Positions 1 to 8,315 of a stretch of DNA of 64,000 nt are shown in pieces. The translations under genes were made by a program, and so were the position numbers. Position 1 is the first letter of the stretch, and each line of letters starts with the position of its first letter. The stretch comes from Xenorhabdus nematophila ATCC 19061 (GTDB lineage: Bacteria; Pseudomonadota; Gammaproteobacteria; Enterobacterales; Enterobacteriaceae), in the NCBI RefSeq assembly GCF_000252955.1, contig NC_014228.1, positions 3,077,232-3,141,231 of the forward strand, written 5' to 3'. The notes under the pieces are model-generated. The model had not been told where the DNA came from. It saw only the letters and a list, made by a program, of their open reading frames with translations, and made no database searches.

Positions 1-266
1 GAAATTACGTTATTTATCATGATACTTTCTATCAGTTTCAAAGACATTTACTCAGGCGTCTGAGGCTTAATGTACCGCAGGATTGCCCAAAGAGAGCGCA
101 ATTATGCAAAGATGGCTGAGTTTATCAAGTTCAGTGCCCATAAGCACAACTTTAATACCAGATTGCATAGCGCTTCGAAATAAAGTTCGGGTTTACACCG
201 AGGTTACACTATGTTGCAATTCTGTTCACGAAACTATTATCCAATATAAAGACAATTATTCTAATG
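1..266. other. Upstream region of mutY, no supported gene
   Basis: I see no recognisable gene. In E. coli trmB lies here, divergent from mutY, but the known TrmB start is not visible on the minus strand. A minus-strand reading of about 42 codons starting near 165 and a plus-strand reading from 83 resemble nothing known. The mutY promoter should lie in the last 100 bases. Confidence 0.5.
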
Positions 267-1304
267 ATGGAAGCCGAGCAATTCTCACAAGTGGTACTTG
301 AGTGGTATCACCGCTATGGTCGCAAGACTCTGCCGTGGCAGTTGGAAAAAACATCCTATCACGTCTGGCTTTCAGAAGTGATGTTACAGCAAACACAGGT
401 CGCGACCGTTATTCCCTATTTCCAGAAATTTATTTCACGTTTTCCTGATGTCGCCTCTTTAGCCACAGCCCCACTGGATGAAGTTCTCCATTTATGGACA
501 GGTTTGGGATATTACGCCCGTGCCCGTAATTTGCATAAAGCAGCGCAACAGATAGTCACATTGCATAATGGCAAATTTCCGACAACCTTCGACGACGTTG
601 TTGCCCTGCCGGGAGTCGGACGTTCAACCGCTGGCGCCATTCTTTCCCTGTCCCAAGGCAAGCATTTTCCTATCCTTGATGGTAACGTGAAACGTGTGCT
701 GGCCCGCTGCTATGCCGTTGCAGGCTGGCCGGGGAAAAAAGAAGTTGAGAACCAACTATGGGATATCAGCACCCGTGTGACTCCTGGACAAGGCGTCGAA
801 TATTTTAACCAAGCCATGATGGACCTGGGTGCAATGGTCTGTACCCGCAGCAAGCCAAAATGTGAAATCTGCCCACTCAATACAGGCTGTATCGCTTACG
901 CCAATCACAGCTGGGCAGACTATCCGGGTAAAAAACCAAAACAGAGTATTCCAGAAAGAACAGCCTACTTTTTATTAATGCAACATGGCAATACGGTTTG
1001 GCTGGAACAGCGACCACTTTCTGGCATTTGGGGTGGCCTGTTTGCTTTCCCACAATTTGCTGATCAAGCTTCACTGGAACAATGGCTGCAAGATATCGGT
1101 GTTTCTCACAGCAAACCTGAACAACTGACCGCATTTCGCCACACGTTCAGTCATTTTCATTTAGACATTGTTCCCATTAAAATCGATATTTTATCTTTTG
1201 ATTCCTGCATGGATGAAAGCAAGGGACTTTGGTATAACTTACGCCAACCAGCGACGATAGGATTGGCAGCTCCCGTTGAGTATCTTTTGCAACAATTGGG
1301 TTAA
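267..1304 (+). CDS. mutY: MutY adenine DNA glycosylase
   Basis: Removes adenine mispaired with 8-oxoguanine or guanine in the GO base-excision-repair system. The 345-residue protein matches E. coli MutY along its length. Glu37 sits in the SEVMLQQTQ helix; the helix-hairpin-helix ([12 protein letters not shown], about 114-125) is followed by catalytic Asp138 in ILDGNV. The [4Fe-4S] ligands Cys192, Cys199, Cys202 and Cys208 have the C-x6-C-x2-C-x5-C spacing. A MutT-like C-terminal domain that reads 8-oxoG begins near residue 230. I chose the second of two adjacent ATGs because it reproduces the E. coli start (MEAEQFS against MQASQFS); the first is at 264. It is followed by yggX after 38 bases, the usual mutY-yggX-mltC arrangement. 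Confidence 0.97.
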   Translation: MEAEQFSQVVLEWYHRYGRKTLPWQLEKTSYHVWLSEVMLQQTQVATVIPYFQKFISRFPDVASLATAPLDEVLHLWTGLGYYARARNLHKAAQQIVTLHNGKFPTTFDDVVALPGVGRSTAGAILSLSQGKHFPILDGNVKRVLARCYAVAGWPGKKEVENQLWDISTRVTPGQGVEYFNQAMMDLGAMVCTRSKPKCEICPLNTGCIAYANHSWADYPGKKPKQSIPERTAYFLLMQHGNTVWLEQRPLSGIWGGLFAFPQFADQASLEQWLQDIGVSHSKPEQLTAFRHTFSHFHLDIVPIKIDILSFDSCMDESKGLWYNLRQPATIGLAAPVEYLLQQLG

Positions 1305-1342
1305 TTTGCCCATTTTATTTTAAGGATTAGTGAGGATTAATT

Positions 1343-1615
1343 ATGAGCAGAACTATTTTTTGTACTTTTTTGCAACAAGAAGCCGAAGGCCAAGATTTTC
1401 AGCTCTATCCGGGGGAGTTGGGCAAACGTATTTTCAATGAAATATCCAAAGAAGCATGGCAACAGTGGATGAGCAAACAAACTATGCTGATTAATGAAAA
1501 AAAATTAAACACCATGAATCCAAACGATCGCAAATTACTTGAACAAGAGATGGTGAAGTTCCTGTTTGAAGGGCATGACATCAAAATTGATGGTTATACA
1601 CCACCAGAACAATAA
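1343..1615 (+). CDS. yggX: YggX Fe(2+)-trafficking / oxidative-damage protection protein
   Basis: Small cytosolic protein (90 residues, family length about 91) that protects iron-sulfur enzymes and limits oxidative damage; a role in iron trafficking is proposed for the family. The N-terminal [11 protein letters not shown] carries the conserved Cys7, and [18 protein letters not shown] and the MLINEKKLN block are almost identical to E. coli. The GAGGATT ribosome-binding site lies just before the ATG. It sits between mutY, whose product has an oxidation-sensitive [4Fe-4S] cluster, and mltC, as in other Enterobacterales, probably as part of one transcript. Confidence 0.97.
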   Translation: MSRTIFCTFLQQEAEGQDFQLYPGELGKRIFNEISKEAWQQWMSKQTMLINEKKLNTMNPNDRKLLEQEMVKFLFEGHDIKIDGYTPPEQ

Positions 1616-1700
1616 ATTACGGCTCAACTGGCATAATAAGAGCCATTTGTCTATGGCTCTGACTTACTGATGATACATCAATATTCAACGGCTCTTTAAG

Positions 1701-2774
1701 ATGAAAAAACTGTTGCCTCTGATTCTTCTTGCTCCACTTCTGATTTCCTGTTCCAGCAAAAAAGATATCGAATACAACGAAGCATATGTAAAAGATACGA
1801 ATGGTTTCGATATTTTAATGGGGCAATTTGCCCATAACATTGAAAATATCTGGGGCTTGCAAGAAGTGTTAATCGCAGGTCCAAAAGATTACGTGAAATA
1901 CACAGATCAATATCAAACTCGCAGCCACATCAATTTCGACACGGGAAGCATTACAGTTGAAACAATTTCGCCGGTTGAACCAACTCAACACTTGCAAAAA
2001 GCGATTGTTACCACTTTATTAATGGGGGATGATCCTGGTTCAATCGATCTTTATTCTGATGCCAATGATATTCAGATTAGCAAAGAACCATTCCTTTACG
2101 GACAAGTATTGGATAACAGTGGTGAACCCATTCGCTGGGAATGGCGCGCACGTCATTACGCCGATTACCTGACTCAGAATAAATTACAAAAACGCCAATC
2201 AGGACTGCATGTTATTTGGTCAGTCACCATTCAATTGGTTCCGAACCATCTGGACAAGCGTGCCCATAAATACCTCCCAATCGTTCGCAAGGCATCCATA
2301 AAATACGGGGTTGATGAATCGCTTATCCTCGCCATCATGCAGACTGAATCCAGCTTTAACCCTTATGCCGTCAGCCGCTCTGATGCTTTAGGTCTTATGC
2401 AGGTCATGCAACACACGGCTGGAAAAGATGTTTTCAGAATGCAAGGAAAGTCAGGCCACCCCAGCCGTAATTACCTTTTCGATCCTGAAAATAACATTGA
2501 TGCAGGAACCGCTTATCTCTCAATCCTGCAAAATATTTATTTAGGCGAAATCAAGAATGCGACGTCACGCCGATATGCCGTCATCACTGCCTATAATGGC
2601 GGAGCCGGCAGTGTATTGCGGGTATTTTCAAATGATAAAAAGAAAGCGGCTCAGATTATCAACGCAATGGAACCTGGTAATGTTTATGAAACATTAACAA
2701 ATAAGCATCCTTCCTCTGAATCACGCCGTTACCTGATGAAAGTAAACAATGCACAGAAAAGTTATCGCAGATAG
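1701..2774 (+). CDS. mltC: MltC membrane-bound lytic murein transglycosylase C
   Basis: Outer-membrane lipoprotein that cleaves the MurNAc-GlcNAc bond of peptidoglycan with formation of 1,6-anhydroMurNAc. A lipoprotein signal peptide (residues 1-16) ends in LISC with Cys17 as the lipidated residue. The N-terminal DUF3393 domain is followed by a lysozyme-like SLT domain from about 190. It contains the catalytic Glu216 in [12 protein letters not shown], then ALGLMQVM and the AYNGGAGSV motif. Length 357 is typical. Fifth member of the mutY-yggX-mltC-tRNA-Phe order known from E. coli, although nupG, speC and yqgA found between mltC and pheV there are missing here. Confidence 0.96.
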   Translation: MKKLLPLILLAPLLISCSSKKDIEYNEAYVKDTNGFDILMGQFAHNIENIWGLQEVLIAGPKDYVKYTDQYQTRSHINFDTGSITVETISPVEPTQHLQKAIVTTLLMGDDPGSIDLYSDANDIQISKEPFLYGQVLDNSGEPIRWEWRARHYADYLTQNKLQKRQSGLHVIWSVTIQLVPNHLDKRAHKYLPIVRKASIKYGVDESLILAIMQTESSFNPYAVSRSDALGLMQVMQHTAGKDVFRMQGKSGHPSRNYLFDPENNIDAGTAYLSILQNIYLGEIKNATSRRYAVITAYNGGAGSVLRVFSNDKKKAAQIINAMEPGNVYETLTNKHPSSESRRYLMKVNNAQKSYRR

Positions 2775-2902
2775 CTTATCGCAAACTTATTGATAGCCCA
2801 AAAACAATGGAAAATGGAGAAGTGATTCACTCTCCATTTTGTTTAGATTTATGGCTTATTGAGCACTTTAAAAGCATACAGATAAAATTATGCAGAAAGT
2901 GT

Positions 2903-2942
2903 TTGACGGATTTAACTGAATACGGTTTAATGCGCCTCGTTA
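2903..2942 (+). promoter_or_regulatory. tRNA-Phe promoter with GC discriminator
   Basis: TTGACG (2903-2908) and TTTAAT (2926-2931) are separated by 17 bases, followed by GCGCCTC. That GC-rich discriminator is typical of stable-RNA promoters under stringent control. Initiation would fall near 2938, a few bases before the mature tRNA 5' end. Confidence 0.7.
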
Positions 2943-3018
2943 GCCCGGATAGCTCAGTCGGTAGAGCAGGGGATTGAAAATCCCCGTGTCCTTGGTTCGA
3001 TTCCGAGTCCGGGCACCA
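2943..3018 (+). tRNA. pheV: tRNA-Phe (anticodon GAA)
   Basis: A 76-nt cloverleaf with 3' CCA encoded. The acceptor arm pairs GCCCGGA with TCCGGGC. The D arm contains AGCTCAGTCGGTAGAGC, the anticodon stem GGGGA/TCCCC closes the loop TTGAAAA with anticodon GAA, and the T loop is GGTTCGATTCC. Sequence is essentially that of E. coli tRNA-Phe, a common integration site for genomic islands. The integrase found 360 bases downstream supports that use here. Confidence 0.98.
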
Positions 3019-3377
3019 ATTTTAAAACTCGTTTGTTGAAGTGATATCAATAACTTAACACGTGAGTCAGAAATAACTGCTGTTAAGCAAATGTTAATGA
3101 ATATAATCTATTACTTTGCGTAAGTTAATAAACTAAAAACAGCCACTCTATACGAAGTCAGGTGAACACAGTTTGTGCTCACCTTTTTTCGTTGAAAGTA
3201 ATGATTTCAGTAATTGATTCTGATGTCAAGTCAGGTGATGGTCAGAATTGCTCTTTGAGCACACTTCCCGGTTTCTTCGTTTTGTGTCTCCACCTCCAAA
3301 CCATCCCATAATCCAGTGACACAATCAGGGCAATCCCGCTGATATCCTGCCCTGCTTTTTTACATCACGTTAACGGA
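3019..3377. other. Spacer between tRNA-Phe and the island integrase
   Basis: Contains the terminator at 3160-3189 and otherwise no open gene. The left attachment site of the island should coincide with the 3' end of tRNA-Phe. I could not find a second copy of that 18-base tRNA end anywhere else in the window. Confidence 0.5.
3160..3189 (+). terminator. Rho-independent terminator downstream of tRNA-Phe
   Basis: AGGTGA ... TCACCT stem with inner ACAC/GTG pairing, then a run of six T. Likely ends the tRNA-Phe transcript. Confidence 0.7.
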
Positions 3378-4385
3378 TTACACAGCAAGATCCAGATAAA
3401 ACGCCAGTTCATTCGCCAGGGTTTTACCCGCGATTTCCATATCGATATCAATATACTCCATCGTGGTCGCCACACTGCGGTGTCCCAGCAAACACCTGAC
3501 CAGCTGCAAATTACGATCGGGCGCCTTCATCAGCTCTGTCGCCAGCGTATGGCGAAAACGATGAGGGGAGACGGCAAAACCACACTCTTTCGACAGGCGG
3601 TTAAAGAAAGAACGAAGATGCTGCTTTTCTCTGTCATGGCTATACTGGTGACTGACATGGCGTCCGTGATGACGAAAACGCAGGCGGGTTAAATCAAACA
3701 GCGGATCATCCTCTTTCGCGCCACAGGCTTTTGCCTGTTCAACCAACTGCGCCAGCCGGGGTTTCAGCTGCGGGATCATCGGCACCCGCCACTCACTGTG
3801 GTTTTTACTGCCTTCCACACGCAACTCAATGTAACTGTTGTCCAGATTAATATCCCGTAACCGCAGATGCAACAGCTGGTTCAGGCGCATGCCCGTCAGC
3901 CGGAAGGTATCCAGTACGGTCAGCCAGTACCCCGTCGGGTATAAGGCACAGCGTCCTCCCCGCGGGGCGGTCTGTAAACGTTCTTCCTCCTCATACTGCT
4001 GCATCCGCAGGTAAATCCCGGTTATTTGCGCCTTACTCAGGGTTTTCTTTTGTTTCTTCTCTTTTTTGACTGCCGCGTCATTAAACGGATTTTTGGGGTG
4101 TGACAACAGTTTTCTTTCCATCCCGAAATTAAAAATGGCCCGCAGGTGCGCCACCTTATTGTTCCACGTATAGCCGGACTGATTTTTTTCCATCAGCAGA
4201 TGACGCCGCCAGCACAGGACATCCCGGTGAGTCACGCTCTCTGGCAACCCCGTTTCCCCCAGATACCGGATAAAGACCCGCACCACCTTGCGATAACTCC
4301 ATTCGGTGGCCGGCCGTAACATCCGTGAAAAAAAATACTCGTCCAGTAACGCATCCCAGCCCATTTTTTCCTCATTATTTAACAT
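3378..4385 (-). CDS. Site-specific tyrosine recombinase (island/ICE integrase)
   Basis: 335-residue tyrosine recombinase that would integrate and excise the island at the tRNA-Phe gene. An N-terminal core-binding (SAM-like) domain spans about 10-105. The catalytic set is visible: Arg in RLTGMRLNQLLHLRL, Lys in GSKNHSEWRVP, His-x-x-Arg in SPHRFRHTLATEL, His in LLGHRSVATT and the Tyr nucleophile in TTMEYIDID. It appears intact. It runs toward the tRNA and lies directly downstream of the relaxase-domain gene, a layout known from PFGI-1/SPI-7-type integrative conjugative elements. Base composition is more GC-rich than the flanking chromosome, consistent with transfer. Confidence 0.88.
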   Translation of the reverse strand: MLNNEEKMGWDALLDEYFFSRMLRPATEWSYRKVVRVFIRYLGETGLPESVTHRDVLCWRRHLLMEKNQSGYTWNNKVAHLRAIFNFGMERKLLSHPKNPFNDAAVKKEKKQKKTLSKAQITGIYLRMQQYEEEERLQTAPRGGRCALYPTGYWLTVLDTFRLTGMRLNQLLHLRLRDINLDNSYIELRVEGSKNHSEWRVPMIPQLKPRLAQLVEQAKACGAKEDDPLFDLTRLRFRHHGRHVSHQYSHDREKQHLRSFFNRLSKECGFAVSPHRFRHTLATELMKAPDRNLQLVRCLLGHRSVATTMEYIDIDMEIAGKTLANELAFYLDLAV

Positions 4386-4474
4386 ATTGTTGTTTCCTTA
4401 GTGTGTAATATTGTGTCCCGGTACAGAAATGTCCCGTTAATAAACTGAACGATTAATTAACACGTTGAATTATT

Positions 4475-4588
4475 TCATTTTTCATATAATGACCTTTTGT
4501 ACATTACCGAAACAAGGCTTTCCGGCGCTGATGCGGTGCGTTCGGACAATTTCGAATCGTTATCGTTACCATTTGTATTATTTCTCAT
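4475..4588 (-). CDS. Possible 37-residue ORF between relaxase and integrase
   Basis: Reads MRNNTNGNDNDSKLSERT... to ...KRSLYEK, very polar, and starts 8 bases after the relaxase-domain stop codon. A GGAGG stands 12 bases before its ATG, inside the end of the upstream gene. No family recognised. It may be a real small gene in an operon with the relaxase gene, or leftover coding sequence from a longer relaxase C-terminus. Confidence 0.25.
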   Translation of the reverse strand: MRNNTNGNDNDSKLSERTASAPESLVSVMYKRSLYEK

Positions 4589-4595
4589 CAGAATT

Positions 4596-5489
4596 TCATT
4601 CCTCCGCCTGAAACAATGACAGTAATCTCCGGGTATCATCGGCGGTGTCGGGCGCAGGGGCTGTTCCCGGTGTGACAGGCGGAATAACCGGATCGGGTTC
4701 TGATGATGACAGCCTGGTATCGGTAGCCGGTTTAGACGATTCAATGGGATTCAGCAGCGGTGACTGCACCTGCTCAGCGGCAGACTGAAGCAGTGAGTCC
4801 GTCAACGGGACAGAAGACGGATGTCCGCCAAGATGCAACATCAGGCACTGCCACGCACCGGGCACTAAAGACAGCCAGGTCACCGCTTCCTCCGGTAACA
4901 AACGGGCAGCCAGCAGCGTCTTATAAAGGACAGGCAGCTCAGGCCCCGGTGCCTGAAACCGGAAGCGGAAACGACGTTCAGGTATCCACAATCCCGGCTG
5001 CCAGTGATGCCCGTCTTCCAGTTCCCCTTCCAGTTGCCGCAGCAGCGGCAGGTGGTAAAACAGCGCCGCCCAGAACACCATCGCCTGCCACAGCAGACTT
5101 TGTGCGGCCTGTGTTTCCAGCGCCACCCCCGGCGGCAACATATGCCCTTTTGCCAGCCGCACGGCACAGGCAGTAAATTGCAGGGTCAGATCGATAAATC
5201 CACCGCGATAAGACCAGATGCCCTCTTGTGTCGCGGGAACATGCTGCACACGGGCGCATAATTGCCGGAGCGGATCCAGATAGAATTGCTGATGCAACCC
5301 GGCGGGCAGCGCACTGTTTTCCCACAGTTGCCGGAGATACTGACCACGCTCTGCGGTTGCCAGCAGCACCTCTGCTGACTGTGGACGGAAATAACTGCCG
5401 GCATTGCGTACACTTTCAGGTGCTTGCCCGGGCGCTTTTTGTGACGGGGAAGGGCCACGGGTAAAACGGGATTTAAAACGCTGAAACAT
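4596..5489 (-). CDS. TraI_2 / MobH-type relaxase domain protein of an integrating conjugative element, probably degenerate
   Basis: Resembles the N-terminal TraI_2 domain of MobH relaxases (PFL_4751-type). The region ATAERGQYLRQLWENSALP, then PLRQLCARVQ-PAT-G-WSYRGGFIDLTL and LAKGHMLPPG-ALETQAAQ, follows the family order. A proline-rich tail (about 245-285) ends the 297-residue protein. Typical family members exceed 500 residues and carry a C-terminal TraI_2_C part, not seen here. In MobH the motifs GGMLDH and LLHDIGK supply HD metal ligands; here the equivalent stretches read GGFIDL and LFYHLP, so the ligands look lost. Start taken at the ATG giving MFQRFKSRF; the frame is open 46 codons further upstream, to 5627. 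It sits immediately upstream of the integrase gene. Relaxase activity is doubtful. Confidence 0.65.
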   Translation of the reverse strand: MFQRFKSRFTRGPSPSQKAPGQAPESVRNAGSYFRPQSAEVLLATAERGQYLRQLWENSALPAGLHQQFYLDPLRQLCARVQHVPATQEGIWSYRGGFIDLTLQFTACAVRLAKGHMLPPGVALETQAAQSLLWQAMVFWAALFYHLPLLRQLEGELEDGHHWQPGLWIPERRFRFRFQAPGPELPVLYKTLLAARLLPEEAVTWLSLVPGAWQCLMLHLGGHPSSVPLTDSLLQSAAEQVQSPLLNPIESSKPATDTRLSSSEPDPVIPPVTPGTAPAPDTADDTRRLLSLFQAEE

Positions 5490-5639
5490 GGTTTTTATAT
5501 GAACGCGTCCCGTTTGCAACGGCTTCCATTGTTCTAACTCTGACAGATAGGTTGCAGCTTTATATCCGGCTTTTTTGCAGCCTTTAAAGCTGCGAGCCCC
5601 TATGTCATTCGCCGACTCACACCTCATTTCCTCCGCGAG

Positions 5640-6955
5640 CTTTAAGCTCTTAAAACCATTCAGGTTTAGTGAGTCCCGGTCTTACCTGTCTTTGTCATCA
5701 CGCTGGTTGCCAGAGTAACCTTTCTGCATTCATCCTTTTGTTAAAAGTTAATGTTTGTCAGTGGCCGCTTTTAGTCTGGCCTGACACTGACGTGCGCCTT
5801 GTCGTATTCACACTGGTGAGCCGCTATCGCCCAGACTGTCCGGGCCAGTTTGTTCGCCATCGCCACGATGGCCACACTGGTCGGGCATCGTTTTTTGAGT
5901 TCCGTGATCCAGGGCAAAGGTTCTTTTGTCAGTAATGCAGCCGCACGAGCACCATGGATAAACAGGGTCCTCATATAGGTATCTCCGCGTTTACTTATCC
6001 CCAGCAGGCGGATTTTTCCGCCTGAACCTGTCTGTTTCGGAACAAGTCCGATATAAGCAGAAAACTCTCGTCCCGATTTAAACGCGGAGGCTTCTCCCAT
6101 TGTGGCCACCGCAGCCGTGGCAATTAGCGGCCCCACGCCGGGTATTTTCAGTAGCCGCTGACAGGTTTCATTCTGCCTGGCCACGCTGACAAGCTGTTTT
6201 TCGATGCTATTTATCTGTGAATCCAACTCACCCAGCCTGTTGTACTGGTCCTCCAGCACGGTGATAAGGTACGGAGGAAGACGTATCTTCAGTCGTTCCA
6301 GTGCTGCCGGTAACTCTTTGTCCAACGCTGCCCGGCCTTTGTGGAGGGTTTCACCAAATTCCAGGAGCGTACCGTGCAGGGCATTAATTTGTGCGGTTCT
6401 GAACTTGACCAGTTGCCTGCGTGAACGATGCAGAACCAGTACTGACTGTTGTTCTTCTGTTTTGACGGCTATCGCCTTACCGGGCTGTTGTACCGCCATC
6501 CAGATAGCGCGGGCATCCATCACGTCATTTTTGTTGCCCATCAGGAACGCCTTAACAAACCGGGCCTGCATCAGTCGTACCTTATGCCCCTGTTTTGTCA
6601 GTTCTCGTGCCCAGTGCTGAGAGCCACCACAGGCCTCCATACCAATCAGGCAAGGTTCCCGGTTACTGAAGAAAGTCAGAAAATCCTGGCTACGTACCTG
6701 CTTATCAATCACTTCGCCAGTGTGCTCATTGATGAAGTGGAGCTGAATCAGATGTTTTGCGATATCAACGCCAATCGGTGTATATTTCATGTCGTGGAGT
6801 CTCCAGTCACTGGGAGCACTACGCATCCCGTATTGAGCACAATGATGCCGGAAATCTGTGAGGCTTCACTCCTCCCCCTTCATCGTCGTGCTCCAGATTA
6901 AATGAATGGGGCGCGTTCATTACATTTCCTCTTTCGGTTCAGATTTGGCTCAGTG
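5640..6955 (-). mobile_element. IS110-family insertion sequence (approximate limits)
   Basis: One transposase gene with non-coding flanks and no obvious terminal inverted repeats, as expected for IS110 elements. The region upstream of the transposase (6791-6955) is a candidate for the structured non-coding end that encodes a bridge RNA in this family. Exact ends cannot be fixed from one copy. Confidence 0.6.
5771..6790 (-). CDS. IS110-family DEDD transposase/recombinase
   Basis: 339-residue protein with the IS110 two-domain layout. The N-terminal RuvC-like DEDD domain shows Asp in IGVDIAKHLIQLH, Glu in IGMEACGGSQHWA, and two Asp in NKNDVMDARAIWMAV. A coiled linker (about 170-230) leads to the C-terminal transposase_20 domain with KIPGVGPLIATAAVATMG, SAYIGLVPKQTGSGGK and ISKRGDTYMRTLFIHGARA, which includes the catalytic-serine region. 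I chose the ATG giving MKYTPIGVDIAKH because family members begin there; the frame is open 12 codons further. It looks intact. It separates the relaxase gene from the broken methylase gene of the same island. Confidence 0.93.
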   Translation of the reverse strand: MKYTPIGVDIAKHLIQLHFINEHTGEVIDKQVRSQDFLTFFSNREPCLIGMEACGGSQHWARELTKQGHKVRLMQARFVKAFLMGNKNDVMDARAIWMAVQQPGKAIAVKTEEQQSVLVLHRSRRQLVKFRTAQINALHGTLLEFGETLHKGRAALDKELPAALERLKIRLPPYLITVLEDQYNRLGELDSQINSIEKQLVSVARQNETCQRLLKIPGVGPLIATAAVATMGEASAFKSGREFSAYIGLVPKQTGSGGKIRLLGISKRGDTYMRTLFIHGARAAALLTKEPLPWITELKKRCPTSVAIVAMANKLARTVWAIAAHQCEYDKAHVSVRPD

Positions 6956-7092
6956 TCGGTCAATCCCGGCCGGAAATAAGGAACAACTCTTTTTGCAAAA
7001 ATGAAAATTAAACTGACCCGGTTCATCCCCTGACTGACTTACCGATTCAGATTAATTCTCACCATAACCATTTGTATTAACTCAACTTAAAA

Positions 7093-7118
7093 ATAAAAAA
7101 AAGCGCCCCGAAAGGCGC
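7093..7118 (-). terminator. Rho-independent terminator after the methylase remnant
   Basis: GCGCC/GGCGC stem with a T-run on the minus strand (A-run at 7094-7102 on the plus strand), 26 bases beyond the methylase stop codon. Confidence 0.65.
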
Positions 7119-7143
7119 AATAGTCATCGTTGAAGAAATGCGT

Positions 7144-7708
7144 TCAGGCGGCGATAAGCTCCGCCTCCCGCAAACGCGCAGACCAGTTGCCCAGATAATG
7201 CGCGGGCGTATAACGCGTCCGTTTATTGCCGTCATCATGCAGAGCGTTACCGATGGTGACGGCGGCCGGGATCCCGCTCAGGGATAACTGGATATACGCC
7301 ATCACGGTCGCCAGTGGGTCAATATCAATCGCATAAACCCACAGACTGCACAACGGATCGTGCCCCAGCTCCCTCAGCACATCAGCGGCGGCCAAAGTTA
7401 TACAGCCCGCACCACAGCACGGCTCGCACAAGGTGACAAACGGTTGTGTCTGCAACAGCCCGGCGGCATCATGCAACTGCATCTCCGCCATCATTCTGGC
7501 TACACTCCAGGGGGTGAAGAACTGCTGAAGATCTTTATTGTCCAGCTCCAGCCGCATAAACACACTGCCGAGAAAATCACCGGGTTCCTGTGCCAGTCCG
7601 AGCACCACATGCGAAAACAGCTGTACAATCCGGTCAACATCGGCCCGCTTGTACTTGTTGATGGTTTTCAGGTAATACTGCTCCAGCTCCTCACTGAAAC
7701 AGTGCTTG
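7144..7708 (-). pseudogene. N6-type DNA methylase remnant, 5' end lost to an IS66 fragment
   Basis: The open frame continues upstream of its first possible start (a GTG at 7608) and reads ...YYLKTINKYKRADVDR..., the usual inner part of island-borne N-6 DNA methylases. At about 7703-7710 it runs into IS66 tnpC sequence, so the N-terminus is missing. The remainder has QQFFTPWSVARMMAEM (target-helix motif), the SAM-binding motif CEPCCGAGCITLAAADVL and an acidic loop YAIDIDPLATVMAY. The catalytic N/D-PP-Y/F motif is not visible before the stop. It probably encoded an anti-restriction or maintenance methylase of the conjugative island; now inactive. Confidence 0.75.
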
Positions 7709-7924
7709 TCGTTCAGCCTTCTGCCATATTTTTTCTGAACTCTGGCCGAACTGCATACGTTGCAGTTTTACCACCAGGGCTTTCAGGCGGCTAATTTCGC
7801 TGGCATAAGAGGCCACCCGCTGAGACAGCAGGAGATTGTTTCCTGCCAGTATCTTGTTAGCCGCCATCTGCTCACGCAGCAGCCCTTTCAGCTGGGCGAT
7901 ATCATCAGGGAATGGGGTCTCCAT
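7691..7924 (-). pseudogene. tnpC transposase N-terminal fragment (IS66 family)
   Basis: Only the N-terminal leucine-zipper-like segment of the IS66 transposase remains: METPFPDDIAQLKGLLREQ, a coiled stretch, and LKALVVKLQRMQFGQSSEKI, the family hallmark. It diverges after KAERQ (about 7705) and hits a stop 4 codons later inside the methylase remnant, in another frame. The DDE domain (several hundred residues) is absent. It follows tnpB by 19 bases. Confidence 0.85.
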
Positions 7925-7943
7925 TCCCTCACTTTACAGCAAG

Positions 7944-8315
7944 TTATATCCGTAGACCAGATCGTTCCATCCGCTGCGGATGTTTCCAGTTTATGCCTTC
8001 AAGCAGCATGGACAGCAGCATGGACAGCAGCATGGACAGTTGGGCGGGAGTCAGATGAACTTTACCCTCACGGGTCACCGGCCAGACGAAGCCCCCACGC
8101 TCAAGCCGTTTGGTAAACAGACACAACCCATCGGCATCAGCCCACAGTACCTTAAGCATATCACCCCGGCGACCACGGAAGATGAAGACCTGCCCGGAGA
8201 ACGGATTATCTTTCAGTGCGTTTTGCACCTTTGAGGCCAGACCGTTGAACCCGTTGCACATATCAGTGACCCCTGCCACGATCCAGATACGCGTGCCTGC
8301 TGGCAATATGCTCAT
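7944..8315 (-). CDS. tnpB: IS66-family TnpB (IS66 Orf2-like) with internal 12-bp triplication
   Basis: 123-residue TnpB, needed for IS66 transposition though its molecular role is unclear. Family blocks are GTRIWIVAGVTDMCNGFNGLA, the FIFRGRRGDMLKVLWAD core and KRLERGGFVWP. Near the C-terminus, where relatives read AQLSMLLEG, this copy reads LSMLLSMLLSMLLEG. The cause is three tandem copies of a 12-bp unit (plus strand AGCATGGACAGC, about 8003-8039), keeping frame. It overlaps tnpA by one base (stop/start coupling). Confidence 0.93.
   Translation of the reverse strand: MSILPAGTRIWIVAGVTDMCNGFNGLASKVQNALKDNPFSGQVFIFRGRRGDMLKVLWADADGLCLFTKRLERGGFVWPVTREGKVHLTPAQLSMLLSMLLSMLLEGINWKHPQRMERSGLRI

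Noticed and set aside
83..301. 72-codon plus-strand ORF running into mutY
   Set aside because: Overlaps the mutY start in another frame, has no family resemblance and no good ribosome-binding site.
4760..5464. Several plus-strand and alternate-frame ORFs inside the relaxase-domain gene
   Set aside because: They arise from GC-rich codon use of the real gene; compositions are Pro/Arg/Ala-biased and match no family.
5669..6901. Plus-strand ORFs opposite the IS110 transposase
   Set aside because: Shadows of the transposase frame.
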